From VFKU01 sp964620045 (GTDB lineage Bacteria; Hydrogenedentota; Hydrogenedentia; Hydrogenedentales; GCA-2746185), in assembly GCA_964620045.1 (NCBI GenBank), contig CAZUJL010000022.1, positions 1 to 64,000 of the forward strand: DNA of 64,000 nucleotides, in the 5' to 3' direction. Numbering within the stretch: the stretch's first letter is position 1; every line of letters begins with the position of its first letter. The position numbers were made by a program, and so were the translations under genes. The notes below the pieces were generated by a model. The model made no database searches, was not told the DNA's origin, and saw only the letters and a program-made list of their open reading frames with translations. Below are positions 10,301 through 18,690 of the stretch, one piece after another.

Positions 10301-10756
10301 CGACCATGTAGGCTCGGCGAATTCCTCCGGCGGTGGCAGATTGCGGTATGGGCCTTGGGGACCACCGCCGCGAATCCAGGCAATGACCATGTCTTTTTCT
10401 TCGCTCGTTAGCGCGCGCGAGTTTTCGAAATGGCCGAAGCGATCGTCCGCGTTCCAGGGCGGCATGCGGCCGAGCATGATCTCGTCTTCGATCTGGGCGG
10501 CCCATGCGCGTGCGCCGGGCTTTGTATCGGTACCGTAGACCGTTAAGTCCACGTAATCCGGCGCGAGGCCGCCGGGGTGGTGGCAAGGCATGCACTTCTG
10601 GATGAAGATCGGCCGGATGGTCTCGCTCCAGGTAACGTCGGTGGTAATCCTGGTGTGGGCGGAGGCCGGAATCGGCGCGATATACAAGGAAAGGGCTGCC
10701 AAGCCCACTGCGGCGAGGGCGATGGCCGTCAAAATCAGGAATTTCGGTCGTTTCAT
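7379..10756 (-). CDS. Giant secreted cytochrome c protein, degenerate monooxygenase relative with four repeats
   Basis: A 1125-residue protein. I choose ATG 10756 because GGGG precedes it and it gives an N-terminal signal/anchor (MKRPKFLILTAIAL...). A haem site CMPCH and the family motif MPPW follow, as in the cytochrome-monooxygenase fusions. The middle domain aligns in outline with them but has lost the copper ligands: TAWLHDPEG in place of the HH segment, LRVEYVRPEW in place of HYH, and IEPHAGPVA in place of PHMHLRG. The second half holds four tandem repeats of roughly 110-130 residues, each containing (E/Q)(A/G)xxPxPGxxxxYxYD...(I/V)DPxxF. A Pro/Gly/Met-rich stretch and a helical tail end it. 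Probably a non-catalytic electron-transfer or scaffold partner. Confidence 0.85.
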   Translation of the reverse strand: MKRPKFLILTAIALAAVGLAALSLYIAPIPASAHTRITTDVTWSETIRPIFIQKCMPCHHPGGLAPDYVDLTVYGTDTKPGARAWAAQIEDEIMLGRMPPWNADDRFGHFENSRALTSEEKDMVIAWIRGGGPQGPYRNLPPPEEFAEPTWSLGAPGLIVALPQGHVVPKDKVYDSAEALIAVDVPADTYITGYEFLVGNPQNVARVTAWLHDPEGFQPPAIEMEVKGAYDPYATEKEREITRMRPMPAGPHFLGQWVKGDGPVMYPQTAGRKLYKGSSIELRVEYVRPEWADWSQEIRDNTRLGLFLAAPNEEFDLMVESRLAEAPAFAVKVGEKVQKKVEYVFTENTHLLAIEPHAGPVATQLKIEIFYPDGIERTLAWVPRYQQRWATSYRFAEPVAAPQGARLVLTSYLDNTEANESNPNSPPKDVKTGPGYLDERLYMYFHYTLDDHLKLTPVVVTKEPQQGGGMLGGIGGEIVDALGGGRTVAETTKAVAETIDVPQEPERIRIAKNGYHQVQGTMPRPGAFSLYIYDDRMAPIDPRNFKAELLVDGGARSVPLTQFLPGDDHLSAWLDPVFPQTLTAKVLLGGEEEAFDFTFNGPTPPAASQDPAAKQGFTEPPHGGWLEAIEGTEYRVEAALPAPGDLRLYFYGPNLQPIDPRGFTAQAEVLGGSPQSSAGTPIALVVPSPRAEYLAAKVNPELPMKTRVTLAIGTGKQSIEFEFDEISEEPWDPATDATPKQAIVLGPHGSPEIYPSADGFHYVEAALPHPGELRLYFYDAWKHPVDPGLFAAEIELDGKKLPMSRDTQSPESLVAYVSPATPLEVKAGVWIGGKREAFTFNFDAVTIDPAIALNTAVAHMNHNPIHGGQFHMADNLFHHVEGTMPSPGEFRVYFYDDFRRPIDPRNFTGTARIEHLNEKTGEVTEDVYELQLIRPGADYLMAVVPPQMPSTLYALVKLGGVDKRFDFEFDQVTVDTGGAPSASAMPGMPGMATPGVPGAPGVPPTHSHFRPPLLIPATAPEILALIDLKQEDLRARIAAKDWYTLYQPALDIADLVAALSKPETTGVDPRQKGRLKYMLGTVNRTVNKIDRAGDTADAPRVQAGFDELAGNVREIKALFPVKKQP

Positions 10757-10851
10757 TACTGCATTTCCCCGGTTTCCAATTGGATCTGAACCCAAATATA
10801 CGGGTCGGGGTTCCCGAAATTCATGTTTCGCCGCGCGGGGCGGCCAGATTG

Positions 10852-12876
10852 CTAGACCTTGGCGAGTTCGGCTTCCTCGGCCTGCTCGAAGGGTTCCTCG
10901 GCGATCATGCTGCCGATGCAGACGTAGCGCGTGGGGTTGCCGCCGGAGGAAGTGATCAAGCGGGTGCCGCCGCGGGGGACTTCTTCGTTGGGCATCGTGA
11001 TGTAGGCTGGATCGGTGTAGAACTTGGCCTTGTTCTCGAAGCAGCCCTCGACCGTGATGCGGTGGCCGGCGGAATCGCCGGCTTCGATCCGCATCTGGTA
11101 CTGCTTCCAGACCACGTCGCGCGCGGCATCGAAGTCTTTCTGCAGGCGGTCCGATTCATCTTTGTATTTTTTGGCGGCCATGAGGCGCTTTTCGATCGTC
11201 CGTGTCATCAGGGTGACGAAGGGCGTGTCGATGCGCTTCTTGAGCCGTTCGCTGGCGCCGCGTTCACCGGCTTTCTTGAGCAGGCGCTGGAGCGTGAGCA
11301 CGCGGGAGCGGCCTTGGGCCTCTTCGATCAGTTCCTTCGCCTCGATCGACTTACGAATGTTCTCGCGGCCGAGGCGAATGGTCTCTTCCAGCGCGATGAA
11401 TTCCTGCCGCCAGTGCTGGAGTTTTTCACCGATGTCGGCCAATGCGGAACTCATCAGCTTCCGGTTTCCGCGCACGCCGCGCAGGCGCTTCCGCGATTCG
11501 GCGACTTGATCGTAGGATTCCGTCAGCGTTGCGTCGTTTGGTTGCTCGCTGATGATTTGCTTCATTTCGCCGTCGAGCCGATCGAAGAAATCCGGTTCGG
11601 CCGCGGCCTCTTCCTCTTCGCCGGTGCCGTCGATCTTGGCTTCGGCTTCCGCGTACAGCGCGCGCAGGCCGAGCAGCACGCGGTTCAAAACATCCAAGCG
11701 CCGTTGCGCGGAGAGCACATCGCCGGCCATCTGACCCGCGGCATCGCCGGCGAGGATGTAGGTCAGCGCGGTTTCGGCGGCGTCTTCGGCTTCTTTCAGC
11801 ACGAGTTGAAGTTGCTGGCGAGCGCATTGCAGTTCGGCGCGCGTGCGGAGTGCGCGCGTGACGTCGATCGTCATCTGCTTGCCGGGATTCTCGCCGTAAT
11901 CCTTGCACGAAAGGCTGCGGCGGAAGACGATGTCGAGCGTGGCATCGGGCAAGGATCGGAACATGGCGGACTCAACCCGCAGCGACGAGTGCATCTCGCC
12001 CGCTTCGATGCATTCGGCGACCTTAATCGTCGGCGCGAGGAAGCGGCAGCGCGAGGCGCGCTCGCTGACTTTGATCGTGTTGCCGGCGAATACCAGCTTG
12101 GTGCCCGCGGCACGGCGGCAGTGCACCCAGCCGCGCTTGGCGACGATCATGGAGCCGTCGACGATATTGCGCGCGCGCACGTCGCCATTGCGGCTGATCA
12201 CGACGCCGGAGATGTTTTCGAGCACTTCGCAGGTGCCGCTGACGGCGACACGGCCGATGACGAAGCCGTCGACGACGCAGGCGCCGTCCTCGACGACGAG
12301 CGTGGTGTTTTGCGGCACGTCGCCGAGCACGCGGACGTGGCCGCTGTGTACCATCACGGGCCCGCGCGAGGGGAGTTCCACGCCGGCGATGACGCGCACT
12401 TCGCGCGCTTGCGCGGCGAGGATGTCTTGCGCGCGGATGACGAGGAAGCGCGCGGACAAGGCGGGCGTGCCGACGACGGCGGGCATGCCGGCGCGGCGTG
12501 CGGCGATGCGGGCGCGGCGTGGCGCGATCGCGCGGCGCACACGCTCGAAGGTAACGGGATTTTGTGCGGCGTGCGCGAACCCGTGAACTGCTTCGAGCAG
12601 ATCGAGTTCGTCGCGGCTCATTTTGTCGACTTCGTCTCTTTCGAGACGGTCGATTAGTTCGCGCAACAGTGTTTGGCTGCGGCGGCCTTCGGAGTTCGGC
12701 TTTGCGTGATCGGAGGCGGAGAGCCAGCGCTCAAGGCGGCCTGGTAATTTTTCGATACCCTCGAGGGGTTCTTTGTCGGCGCCGCCATTGGAAAGCCACA
12801 CTTGGCAGAGGGCCGCGTCCTGGATACCGAGCAGGGCGAGCGCCTCGTCGTCCATCGACAAGACGTGCTCCACCAA
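10852..12876 (-). CDS. FapA-family (DUF342) polymer-forming protein, probable frameshift at start
   Basis: A 674-residue frame opening with TTG at 12876. Residues about 140-330 form a run of short beta-helix-like repeats (VRVLGDVPQNTTLVVEDGAC, GVVISRNGDVRARNIV) followed by long coiled coil (about 400-600) and a small C-terminal beta region, as in FapA/DUF342 proteins. The true start is probably GTG 12941: it has an excellent AAGGGGG site and encodes VTEYSATVQGG in a different frame. The TTG frame also looks coding upstream (LVIAPRDNIRRLVEHVL). Adding one base to the C5 run at 12910-12914 joins the two. Cellular role is not known here; in other bacteria the family is linked to flagellar or envelope assembly. 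Confidence 0.8.
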   Translation of the reverse strand: MVEHVLSMDDEALALLGIQDAALCQVWLSNGGADKEPLEGIEKLPGRLERWLSASDHAKPNSEGRRSQTLLRELIDRLERDEVDKMSRDELDLLEAVHGFAHAAQNPVTFERVRRAIAPRRARIAARRAGMPAVVGTPALSARFLVIRAQDILAAQAREVRVIAGVELPSRGPVMVHSGHVRVLGDVPQNTTLVVEDGACVVDGFVIGRVAVSGTCEVLENISGVVISRNGDVRARNIVDGSMIVAKRGWVHCRRAAGTKLVFAGNTIKVSERASRCRFLAPTIKVAECIEAGEMHSSLRVESAMFRSLPDATLDIVFRRSLSCKDYGENPGKQMTIDVTRALRTRAELQCARQQLQLVLKEAEDAAETALTYILAGDAAGQMAGDVLSAQRRLDVLNRVLLGLRALYAEAEAKIDGTGEEEEAAAEPDFFDRLDGEMKQIISEQPNDATLTESYDQVAESRKRLRGVRGNRKLMSSALADIGEKLQHWRQEFIALEETIRLGRENIRKSIEAKELIEEAQGRSRVLTLQRLLKKAGERGASERLKKRIDTPFVTLMTRTIEKRLMAAKKYKDESDRLQKDFDAARDVVWKQYQMRIEAGDSAGHRITVEGCFENKAKFYTDPAYITMPNEEVPRGGTRLITSSGGNPTRYVCIGSMIAEEPFEQAEEAELAKV

Positions 12877-13005
12877 TCGGCGAATGTTGTCGCGCGGTGC
12901 GATGACGAGCCCCCTTGAACGGTCGCGGAATATTCCGTCACCCGTTCCCCCTTGATTACTAACCTATTGTGCGGTAAATCGGGTTGCGTCGCAAGAGAAA
13001 TCTGG

Positions 13006-13899
13006 TCAGATTAGTTTGATGGCCTTCAGACGGCTCCGCAAATCCCGCTTTTCTATGGCGGTCATTTCTCGCTGCGGTGGGCGGACGAAACCGGTCTCGT
13101 GGCCGAGCAGGCGGACCGCCTCTTTGTAGGTGGAAATCATGGCGCCGCCGCCGAGCGCGGTGCAGACTGCGTTCAGCTTGTGCTGCGTGGCGAGCGCGCG
13201 GTCGAGTTTGCCTTTCTTCACGTCGTCGTAAATCGAGAGGAAGAGCTCGGGGGTGACGTTGGCCGTCAGCGCAACCGAACCGGCGGCCCCGGTGAGGTAA
13301 GCCTGATACGAGAACTCGTCGGCGCCGTTGATCACGACGAAGCCTTTGGGTGCGCCGGCGATTACCTTGGTGAGGTGGCCGATGTCGCCGCTGCTGTCCT
13401 TCATGCCGACGATGCAGTCGAAGTCATTCGCGAGGCGGTGGATCAGCGCGGGCGACATGGTGTTGCCGGTGTAGCGCGGGATGTTGTAGAGCATCTGCGG
13501 CATTTCGGGGACGGCCTTGGCGACGTGCGCGAAGTGGCCGTAGAGCGATTCGTCGTCGTAGCGGTAGAAGCCGGGCGCGTAGATGGCGGCGGCGTGTGCG
13601 CCGATTTCGTGCGCGTGGCGCGTGAGGTCGATGGTCTGCGGCACGTCGAGGCAGCCGGTCTGCACGACGACTTTAATTTGGCGGCCGACGGCGTCCATAT
13701 ATACGCAGGCGAGTTGCTTGCGCTCTTCGGCGGACATCAGCAGGCCTTCGCCGCTGGAGCCGGCCATGAAAATGCCGTGCACGCCTTTCTTCGCGAGGGT
13801 TTCGGCCCAGGCGGCGGCTTTGTCGAAATCGATCTCGGTGCCGCCCTTCTTAAACGGGGTCAGAATTGCGGGCAGAATCCCCTCAAGCTTGAACTTCAT
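13006..13899 (-). CDS. DapA-family Schiff-base aldolase/synthase
   Basis: A 297-residue (beta/alpha)8 enzyme of the dihydrodipicolinate synthase/N-acetylneuraminate lyase family. Motifs are GSSGEG at 47-52 (GxxGE pyruvate-binding loop), the catalytic Tyr138 in YNIPRYTGN, and Schiff-base Lys167 in GMKDSSGD. The start at 13899 (MKFKLEGILP) matches the usual family N-terminus better than the longer frame from 13917. It stands alone, with no lysine genes nearby, so a sugar-acid or sialic-acid-type aldolase is as likely as true DapA. Pyruvate or a 2-oxo acid is the probable partner substrate. Cytoplasmic. Confidence 0.88.
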   Translation of the reverse strand: MKFKLEGILPAILTPFKKGGTEIDFDKAAAWAETLAKKGVHGIFMAGSSGEGLLMSAEERKQLACVYMDAVGRQIKVVVQTGCLDVPQTIDLTRHAHEIGAHAAAIYAPGFYRYDDESLYGHFAHVAKAVPEMPQMLYNIPRYTGNTMSPALIHRLANDFDCIVGMKDSSGDIGHLTKVIAGAPKGFVVINGADEFSYQAYLTGAAGSVALTANVTPELFLSIYDDVKKGKLDRALATQHKLNAVCTALGGGAMISTYKEAVRLLGHETGFVRPPQREMTAIEKRDLRSRLKAIKLI

Positions 13900-13979
13900 T
13901 GCGCGCACATCCTCCACGGAGAGCCAAGAGGGTACGATCTGGTACCGTAACCCGTCAACATTTTACGGTTCACAGAACG

Positions 13980-14573
13980 ATGGCAGAACGCTTCCTCACA
14001 CATTCGACACCGGCGCTCATCGCGGCGAACGCCGTCGCGATCGTGGTGGCCACGGTCGGCGGCTGGTCGCTGGGCGACTTGTTCCGGCTATACCTCATTG
14101 AGCTTGTGGCGGTCGGCGTGATCACGCTGGGCCAGATCCACCGCGCGAGCAAACCCGGCGCATTCGCGAAGTCGCAGGGCTATCTATTGATCTTTTTTGT
14201 TGCACACTACGGCAGCTTCTGCGTCTTTTACCTCGCGCTGCTACCGCGGATTGTGGCTGATTTTGGAGCGGTCGCGGTGAATTTCTGGATCGTGGTGATC
14301 GTGCCGGCCGTCGCGTTCGCCGTCGCGCATGCTGTGTCGTTCGTAAGCGATTATCTCCCGCGCGAAGCGTCGCGGATATCCAGCCTGCAGGCGATGGCGC
14401 TGCCGTATGCGCGCGAGCTTCCGGTGCATGTTCCGTTGATTCTCGCGGCGGCGTTTCTGTCCGGCGTCATTCCCGCGCACCAGGCGGCAATTGGGTTCGC
14501 GCTTGGGAAAACGGCCATCGATGTGTTCGCGCACATCACGCTGCACCGGCGGTTGACGGCTTACGCGACGTGA
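13980..14573 (+). CDS. DUF6498-like multi-pass membrane protein
   Basis: A 197-residue hydrophobic protein with about five membrane segments. The pattern LYLIELVAVGVITLGQ, then FFVAHYGSFCVFYLALL and a C-terminal GKTAIDVFAHITLHRR resembles the DUF6498 family (a charged residue in an early helix and an F-HYGxF motif). It is divergent from the DapA-family gene, with an 80-base gap. Function unknown. The longer frame from 13899 adds an Arg-rich stretch antisense to that gene and is rejected. Confidence 0.75.
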   Translation: MAERFLTHSTPALIAANAVAIVVATVGGWSLGDLFRLYLIELVAVGVITLGQIHRASKPGAFAKSQGYLLIFFVAHYGSFCVFYLALLPRIVADFGAVAVNFWIVVIVPAVAFAVAHAVSFVSDYLPREASRISSLQAMALPYARELPVHVPLILAAAFLSGVIPAHQAAIGFALGKTAIDVFAHITLHRRLTAYAT

Positions 14574-14663
14574 ATGATCCCGCGCTGCGTGTCCCTTCAT
14601 ATCCCTCTATATAGCTGACCGCTCGTTGCACTCGCTGGAAACACTGGTTGCGGGACAAGGGGT

Positions 14664-14691
14664 CAAGCGGCGGGACGCCGCTTCCACATTA
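14664..14691. repeat. 28-bp hairpin repeat, copy 1
   Basis: The unit reads CAAGCGGCGGGACGCCGCTT then CCACATTA. It contains a perfect 8-bp stem AAGCGGCG/CGCCGCTT. A second copy at 52584-52611 differs by a single base. Here it lies in the 168-base gap between 13980-14573 and the end of the metalloprotease-like gene; I see nothing else in that gap. Confidence 0.8.
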
Positions 14692-14741
14692 GGGGCGCGA
14701 AACAAGGGGTTTTGAAATTCTGGTTTTGCGAAGTTCAGATA

Positions 14742-16724
14742 TTAAGGCGCAGTTACGCCGATTCGGGCGATGCCGTTGACGGATTGGATTGTCATGGCTT
14801 TGTCGATGGTTGGGGTTTCGGCAGATTCGGCATCGGCGGTGTCACCCTTGATGTTGATGGTGCCGCCAGAATCTATAAGGGTGATCACCTCGGTCAATGT
14901 ATTGAAGGGGTGAGTTTCGATCCCGGCTTCGGGCCCAATCGCGGCGAAGTCGATCCACATGATGTCGGTGGGCGGGAAACTGGCGGCGTTTAGAACGCCG
15001 GTGCCGGCAGCGACCTCTCCACCGTCTCCGAAGCCATCGCCGTCGGTATCGAATAACAGCGGGTTGATGCCGAAAACGCTTTCGACCAGATTGCTGAGGC
15101 CGTCGCCGTCGTAGTCGTTTTGGCCGTCGGCGACTCCGTCTGGACTATTCGCGCCGTTGTTGCCGGTGGTGTCGCCGAGGAAGGCATCAAAGGGATTTTG
15201 GACTCCGGGCGTACCCGGATCGAGGTCTACTGATTCTACGGCATCGGATACGCCATCACCATCGGTGTCGGTTTCAGAAGGTGCGCCGAAACTTGATGCG
15301 CTGATGGGGTTGTAGCCGAAAGTGAACTCGTCTTCGTTGTTCATGCCGTCGTTGTCCCAATCGTTCCAGCCGTCGATGAGGCTGTCGGACGCGGTGACGA
15401 AGTTGTCGGAGGTGGAGTCGGCGTTTGATGGGTTGAAGGGGTTTTGCGTTCCGGAAATTGCGGAGTCGAGATCGCGGGTTTCGTCATTGTCGGCAATGCG
15501 ATCGTTGTCGGTGTCCGGGCCACGACCGACGCCGGATAGAATTACTGTCCTTGTACCTGACGAGGCCCCGCTGTAAGGAATGCTTAGAGAAGCCGTTCGA
15601 AGGCCAGAAGCAGATGGCTCGAATCGAACTACGATGTTGCGAACAGATCGTCCGGCGACTGTTCCACTGCTACCTCCACTGAGTATGGCGAAATCACTTG
15701 CGTGGGTTCCGGAGATGCCAATAGAAGAGACCGACAGGGAACCTATCTGCAAATTCGCAAAAACAACTGTACGTTGTTGACCTAATGAGCTGGGGCTCGC
15801 AGCAGGAAAAACAACAACCTGTGGCGCCAGTGGCGAATTGACTTGCCAACCCAAGTCCCTCATTACAGGAACGCTGAGATCAAGATCGTTAAAGAAGGCG
15901 AACCCGGGCACCGTTTTTTGCATAAGCAAAACCGGTGAATGAGCTGTATGCCAATGATGAACAACTTGTTGCAAATCAGGATGAGTGTGAACCATGGGAA
16001 GAGTACCGAAATCCGTGGAGATTACCCCGGGGCCACCATGAGCGCCGGCAAACGGTGCTGTTGTGGTTCCTCCAAAAAAGATATCACCCAGTTGCATGGC
16101 GTCAAGGCGAAAGCCGCCATTTGTAGCCGGGCTAGAGGTTACAAATGAATCAAAAATACTTCCATCATCTGCGAAGCCAACAAATAGTCGTTGATCGTAA
16201 ATGCTTGGAATGTTTCCTCCAAACAGTCCGTTGGACGTAGTCACTCTCGAACGAAATCCAAAACTATGCCCGAGCTCATGTAGCGCAACAGTCACGAAAT
16301 TAGTCAAGCTAAAATCACCAGCGCCATCGAGTTTAAAATAAAAATTTTCTCCAGTATGAAATCGGACACGGGCATGGTAGCCGATATAGTCACCCGTACT
16401 TGGGGTATAGTTTTCGTCGTCTATTTGACTCGCCAAAGCCGCTGGATATCCTATATCTGGCAAGCCATTGATAGTCAGAAACTCCTGTGTGGGCCGACCT
16501 TCCCCTGGAGGAGAATCGATGGCAGATAAATCCTCAAACGAGGCGTGAATTTTAATAGGAATCGTTCCTTCCAACGACCGCTCCCATATTTTCATCGCAT
16601 GTTCGAAAGCTATTTTCGCCTCATCTGGAAATGGGCCGAAATAGTCTGCAGACATAACAGCCTGTCCACTGACTGGAACACAAATCAGGAGCGAGAGCAC
16701 GAAGCTGAGGTGCCTTACAAACAT
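14742..16724 (-). CDS. Secreted metzincin-like protein with Ca-binding repeats
   Basis: A 660-residue protein with a signal peptide (MFVRHLSFVLSLLICVPVSG). The N-terminal domain contains VALHELGHSFGF, a zinc-protease HExxHxxGF motif; the third ligand is not the classical His, as in several bacterial HELGH families. Around residues 290-390 is an Ig-like domain of the choice-of-anchor D type (FVRFEP-like VVRFEPSASGLRTASLSI). Then come thrombospondin type 3-like Asp-rich repeats (DTDNDRIADND, DTDGDGVSD, DYDGDGLSN) and a short beta-helix-like end. It is 14 bases downstream of the TolB-like gene and likely co-transcribed. The stretch is less GC-rich than its neighbours. Extracellular, probably calcium-dependent proteolysis or adhesion. 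Confidence 0.8.
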   Translation of the reverse strand: MFVRHLSFVLSLLICVPVSGQAVMSADYFGPFPDEAKIAFEHAMKIWERSLEGTIPIKIHASFEDLSAIDSPPGEGRPTQEFLTINGLPDIGYPAALASQIDDENYTPSTGDYIGYHARVRFHTGENFYFKLDGAGDFSLTNFVTVALHELGHSFGFRSRVTTSNGLFGGNIPSIYDQRLFVGFADDGSIFDSFVTSSPATNGGFRLDAMQLGDIFFGGTTTAPFAGAHGGPGVISTDFGTLPMVHTHPDLQQVVHHWHTAHSPVLLMQKTVPGFAFFNDLDLSVPVMRDLGWQVNSPLAPQVVVFPAASPSSLGQQRTVVFANLQIGSLSVSSIGISGTHASDFAILSGGSSGTVAGRSVRNIVVRFEPSASGLRTASLSIPYSGASSGTRTVILSGVGRGPDTDNDRIADNDETRDLDSAISGTQNPFNPSNADSTSDNFVTASDSLIDGWNDWDNDGMNNEDEFTFGYNPISASSFGAPSETDTDGDGVSDAVESVDLDPGTPGVQNPFDAFLGDTTGNNGANSPDGVADGQNDYDGDGLSNLVESVFGINPLLFDTDGDGFGDGGEVAAGTGVLNAASFPPTDIMWIDFAAIGPEAGIETHPFNTLTEVITLIDSGGTINIKGDTADAESAETPTIDKAMTIQSVNGIARIGVTAP

Positions 16725-16738
16725 AGGAAATCCTTGGA

Positions 16739-18451
16739 CTATTGTTCCAATGACGGCAATGCAACGGCACCGTTTGGACGAACCAAAAAGCGTTCGTGAG
16801 CATGCTGAACTGGTGTAACGCGATAACCCCGCAACGGAAGGGCGGGACTGCCACTTACATCTACATATGGCCAGAACAAACCGGACTCACTTTTTGAGTC
16901 TGATACCAACCGGCCTTCGCGATCCGTGGTAGCGATCACTTCACTCAACGGCAATGTGCGTTGCAGGTAGATTGATTTGTCGCCTCGCCGTACAATCCAG
17001 ATGATTCCAAGTTGTGGCTGGTCGGTTTGTTTTGGCATGACATAGGATCCATCGGATAGTTCGATGAGCCAACCAATCGTTCCGTCTGGTTTTATAAGAG
17101 GCTGTCTCGCTCTTGCGGATATTGGAAATACCACTTCATCGGCAGGAACGGGCCTTACGCCTTGCGCGTCTCGATACGGCCATATGTCATATTCGAAAGG
17201 CAGTGTTTGGTGCTCGGATTCTTCGAGATCGACAATGCCTGTGGATCGAATCGAGGCATATCGGCCGTTCTCCAATTTGCCACTGTGCTCAAGAACAAGC
17301 TCGTTGTCATCTAAATAAGAAACCAGATAATGAGCGTCGCCGACTTGAACGGTGTCGCGAATACCAACAAGTTCCCCATGTTTTCCTAAATATGCTCTTG
17401 AAAGCAGGTAATTTCGGCTCCAAGAGAGACTGATGATCCCAGGATGCAAGCGCGTTGGCGTTTGCGACATGTATCGTCCGGCGTTCATCCATTTAGCGAC
17501 AGGCCGAGGCGGCAAGGCTGCTCCAACTTCGCTAAGACTGGCTACGGCGAAAGCAATGCGGCTCTGTTGGCATGTAGGTTCCACTTCATCCACTAGTGGC
17601 GAGTTGGTGAGGTTGCGTAGATTCATTCCAGCGACGGACGTCGAGTAGATGTCGAAATCGCCAGCGCGATCTGACGCAAACAGGACCGACTGGCCATCTG
17701 GAGACCAGACTGGATCCCTGTCTTCACCTGGATGATCTGTGATTTGCGTTATCTCGCCCGTAGAAGGATTCAGAATATAGATATCGCCGAAGCCGAGTGT
17801 GTTTCCACGTGCAACAATACGAGTTCCGTCTGGTGACCATGCGGGTTGAGTTAGGAAAACAGATCTCTTTATGGAAATTGGTGTCAGCCCCTCTTTATTT
17901 GCGTGTGAAAGAACATATGCTCGTTTGCGTTCTTCCATTGATATAGTGAGGGAGGAAACAATCAGCTCAGAAGTCGTTGGGGAAATGGCTGGATCAAACA
18001 CCGGGATTGATGCACTCACCATCAGTAATGGAGCACCACTCGTCAAACTCTGACCCATTACCACTGCATCACGTATGCTTTTGCCCATGGACACGAAGGC
18101 TATACCTCCTCCATCCGGTGTCCAGACGGGCTTTATCTCGTTACTTTCGGCATCTTTCGTAAAACGGCGGTTGTCCGATCCGTCTATGTTCATCAGCCAT
18201 ATGTCGAAGCCACGGCCATCGTCGCGGGCGTAGGCGATTTGTTTGCCATCGGGGGACCAGGCAGGTTGCTGTACGATGGATTTTCCGTCGGTGAGGCGGA
18301 CGCGATTGGTGCCGTCGTCGTTCATGGTGTAGATGTCGTAAACGTACATTTGCTGCGCGGCGGCGAGTTGCGCGAGTTGGGCGTGGGCGCGCGGCAACAA
18401 CGTAGCGGACGCCAGAATCACAAGCGGAAACAAGGATTTGCATAGTCGCAC
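16739..18451 (-). CDS. Secreted TolB-like beta-propeller protein
   Basis: A 570-residue exported protein (signal MRLCKSLFPLVILASATLLP, cleavage after AHA). The first half has repeated propeller blades with the TolB/PD40 signature: QQPAWSPDGKQIAYARD, IKPVWTPDGGGIAFVS, LTQPAWSPDGTRIV and DPVWSPDGQSVLFASD. The second half (residues about 290-570) is not recognised and has fewer repeats. It heads a two-gene unit with the metzincin-like gene 14 bases downstream, so it may help recognise or present substrates. GC content and codon choice are lower than flanking genes, hinting at separate ancestry. Confidence 0.82.
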   Translation of the reverse strand: MRLCKSLFPLVILASATLLPRAHAQLAQLAAAQQMYVYDIYTMNDDGTNRVRLTDGKSIVQQPAWSPDGKQIAYARDDGRGFDIWLMNIDGSDNRRFTKDAESNEIKPVWTPDGGGIAFVSMGKSIRDAVVMGQSLTSGAPLLMVSASIPVFDPAISPTTSELIVSSLTISMEERKRAYVLSHANKEGLTPISIKRSVFLTQPAWSPDGTRIVARGNTLGFGDIYILNPSTGEITQITDHPGEDRDPVWSPDGQSVLFASDRAGDFDIYSTSVAGMNLRNLTNSPLVDEVEPTCQQSRIAFAVASLSEVGAALPPRPVAKWMNAGRYMSQTPTRLHPGIISLSWSRNYLLSRAYLGKHGELVGIRDTVQVGDAHYLVSYLDDNELVLEHSGKLENGRYASIRSTGIVDLEESEHQTLPFEYDIWPYRDAQGVRPVPADEVVFPISARARQPLIKPDGTIGWLIELSDGSYVMPKQTDQPQLGIIWIVRRGDKSIYLQRTLPLSEVIATTDREGRLVSDSKSESGLFWPYVDVSGSPALPLRGYRVTPVQHAHERFLVRPNGAVALPSLEQ

Positions 18452-18690
18452 GATATTGCCCCCTACCTGTACTACATTAGTGATCAGTTATTCAGAAATG
18501 TCAAGGTGATGGTTAGAATATCCGTTACACGCGGAGGGTTGCAGATTTGGCGGGGCGGTAGTTTCGTGCTAAGTTCTTAGCGTGTCGACGTTTATACGAT
18601 GGAATGGGCGGCCATTTGTAACCCTTTCGGGGGAATTGCTCACTATTTGTACAGAGTGGCATGCGTTGAGCCGTTTAGGCCGAGGCGGTC

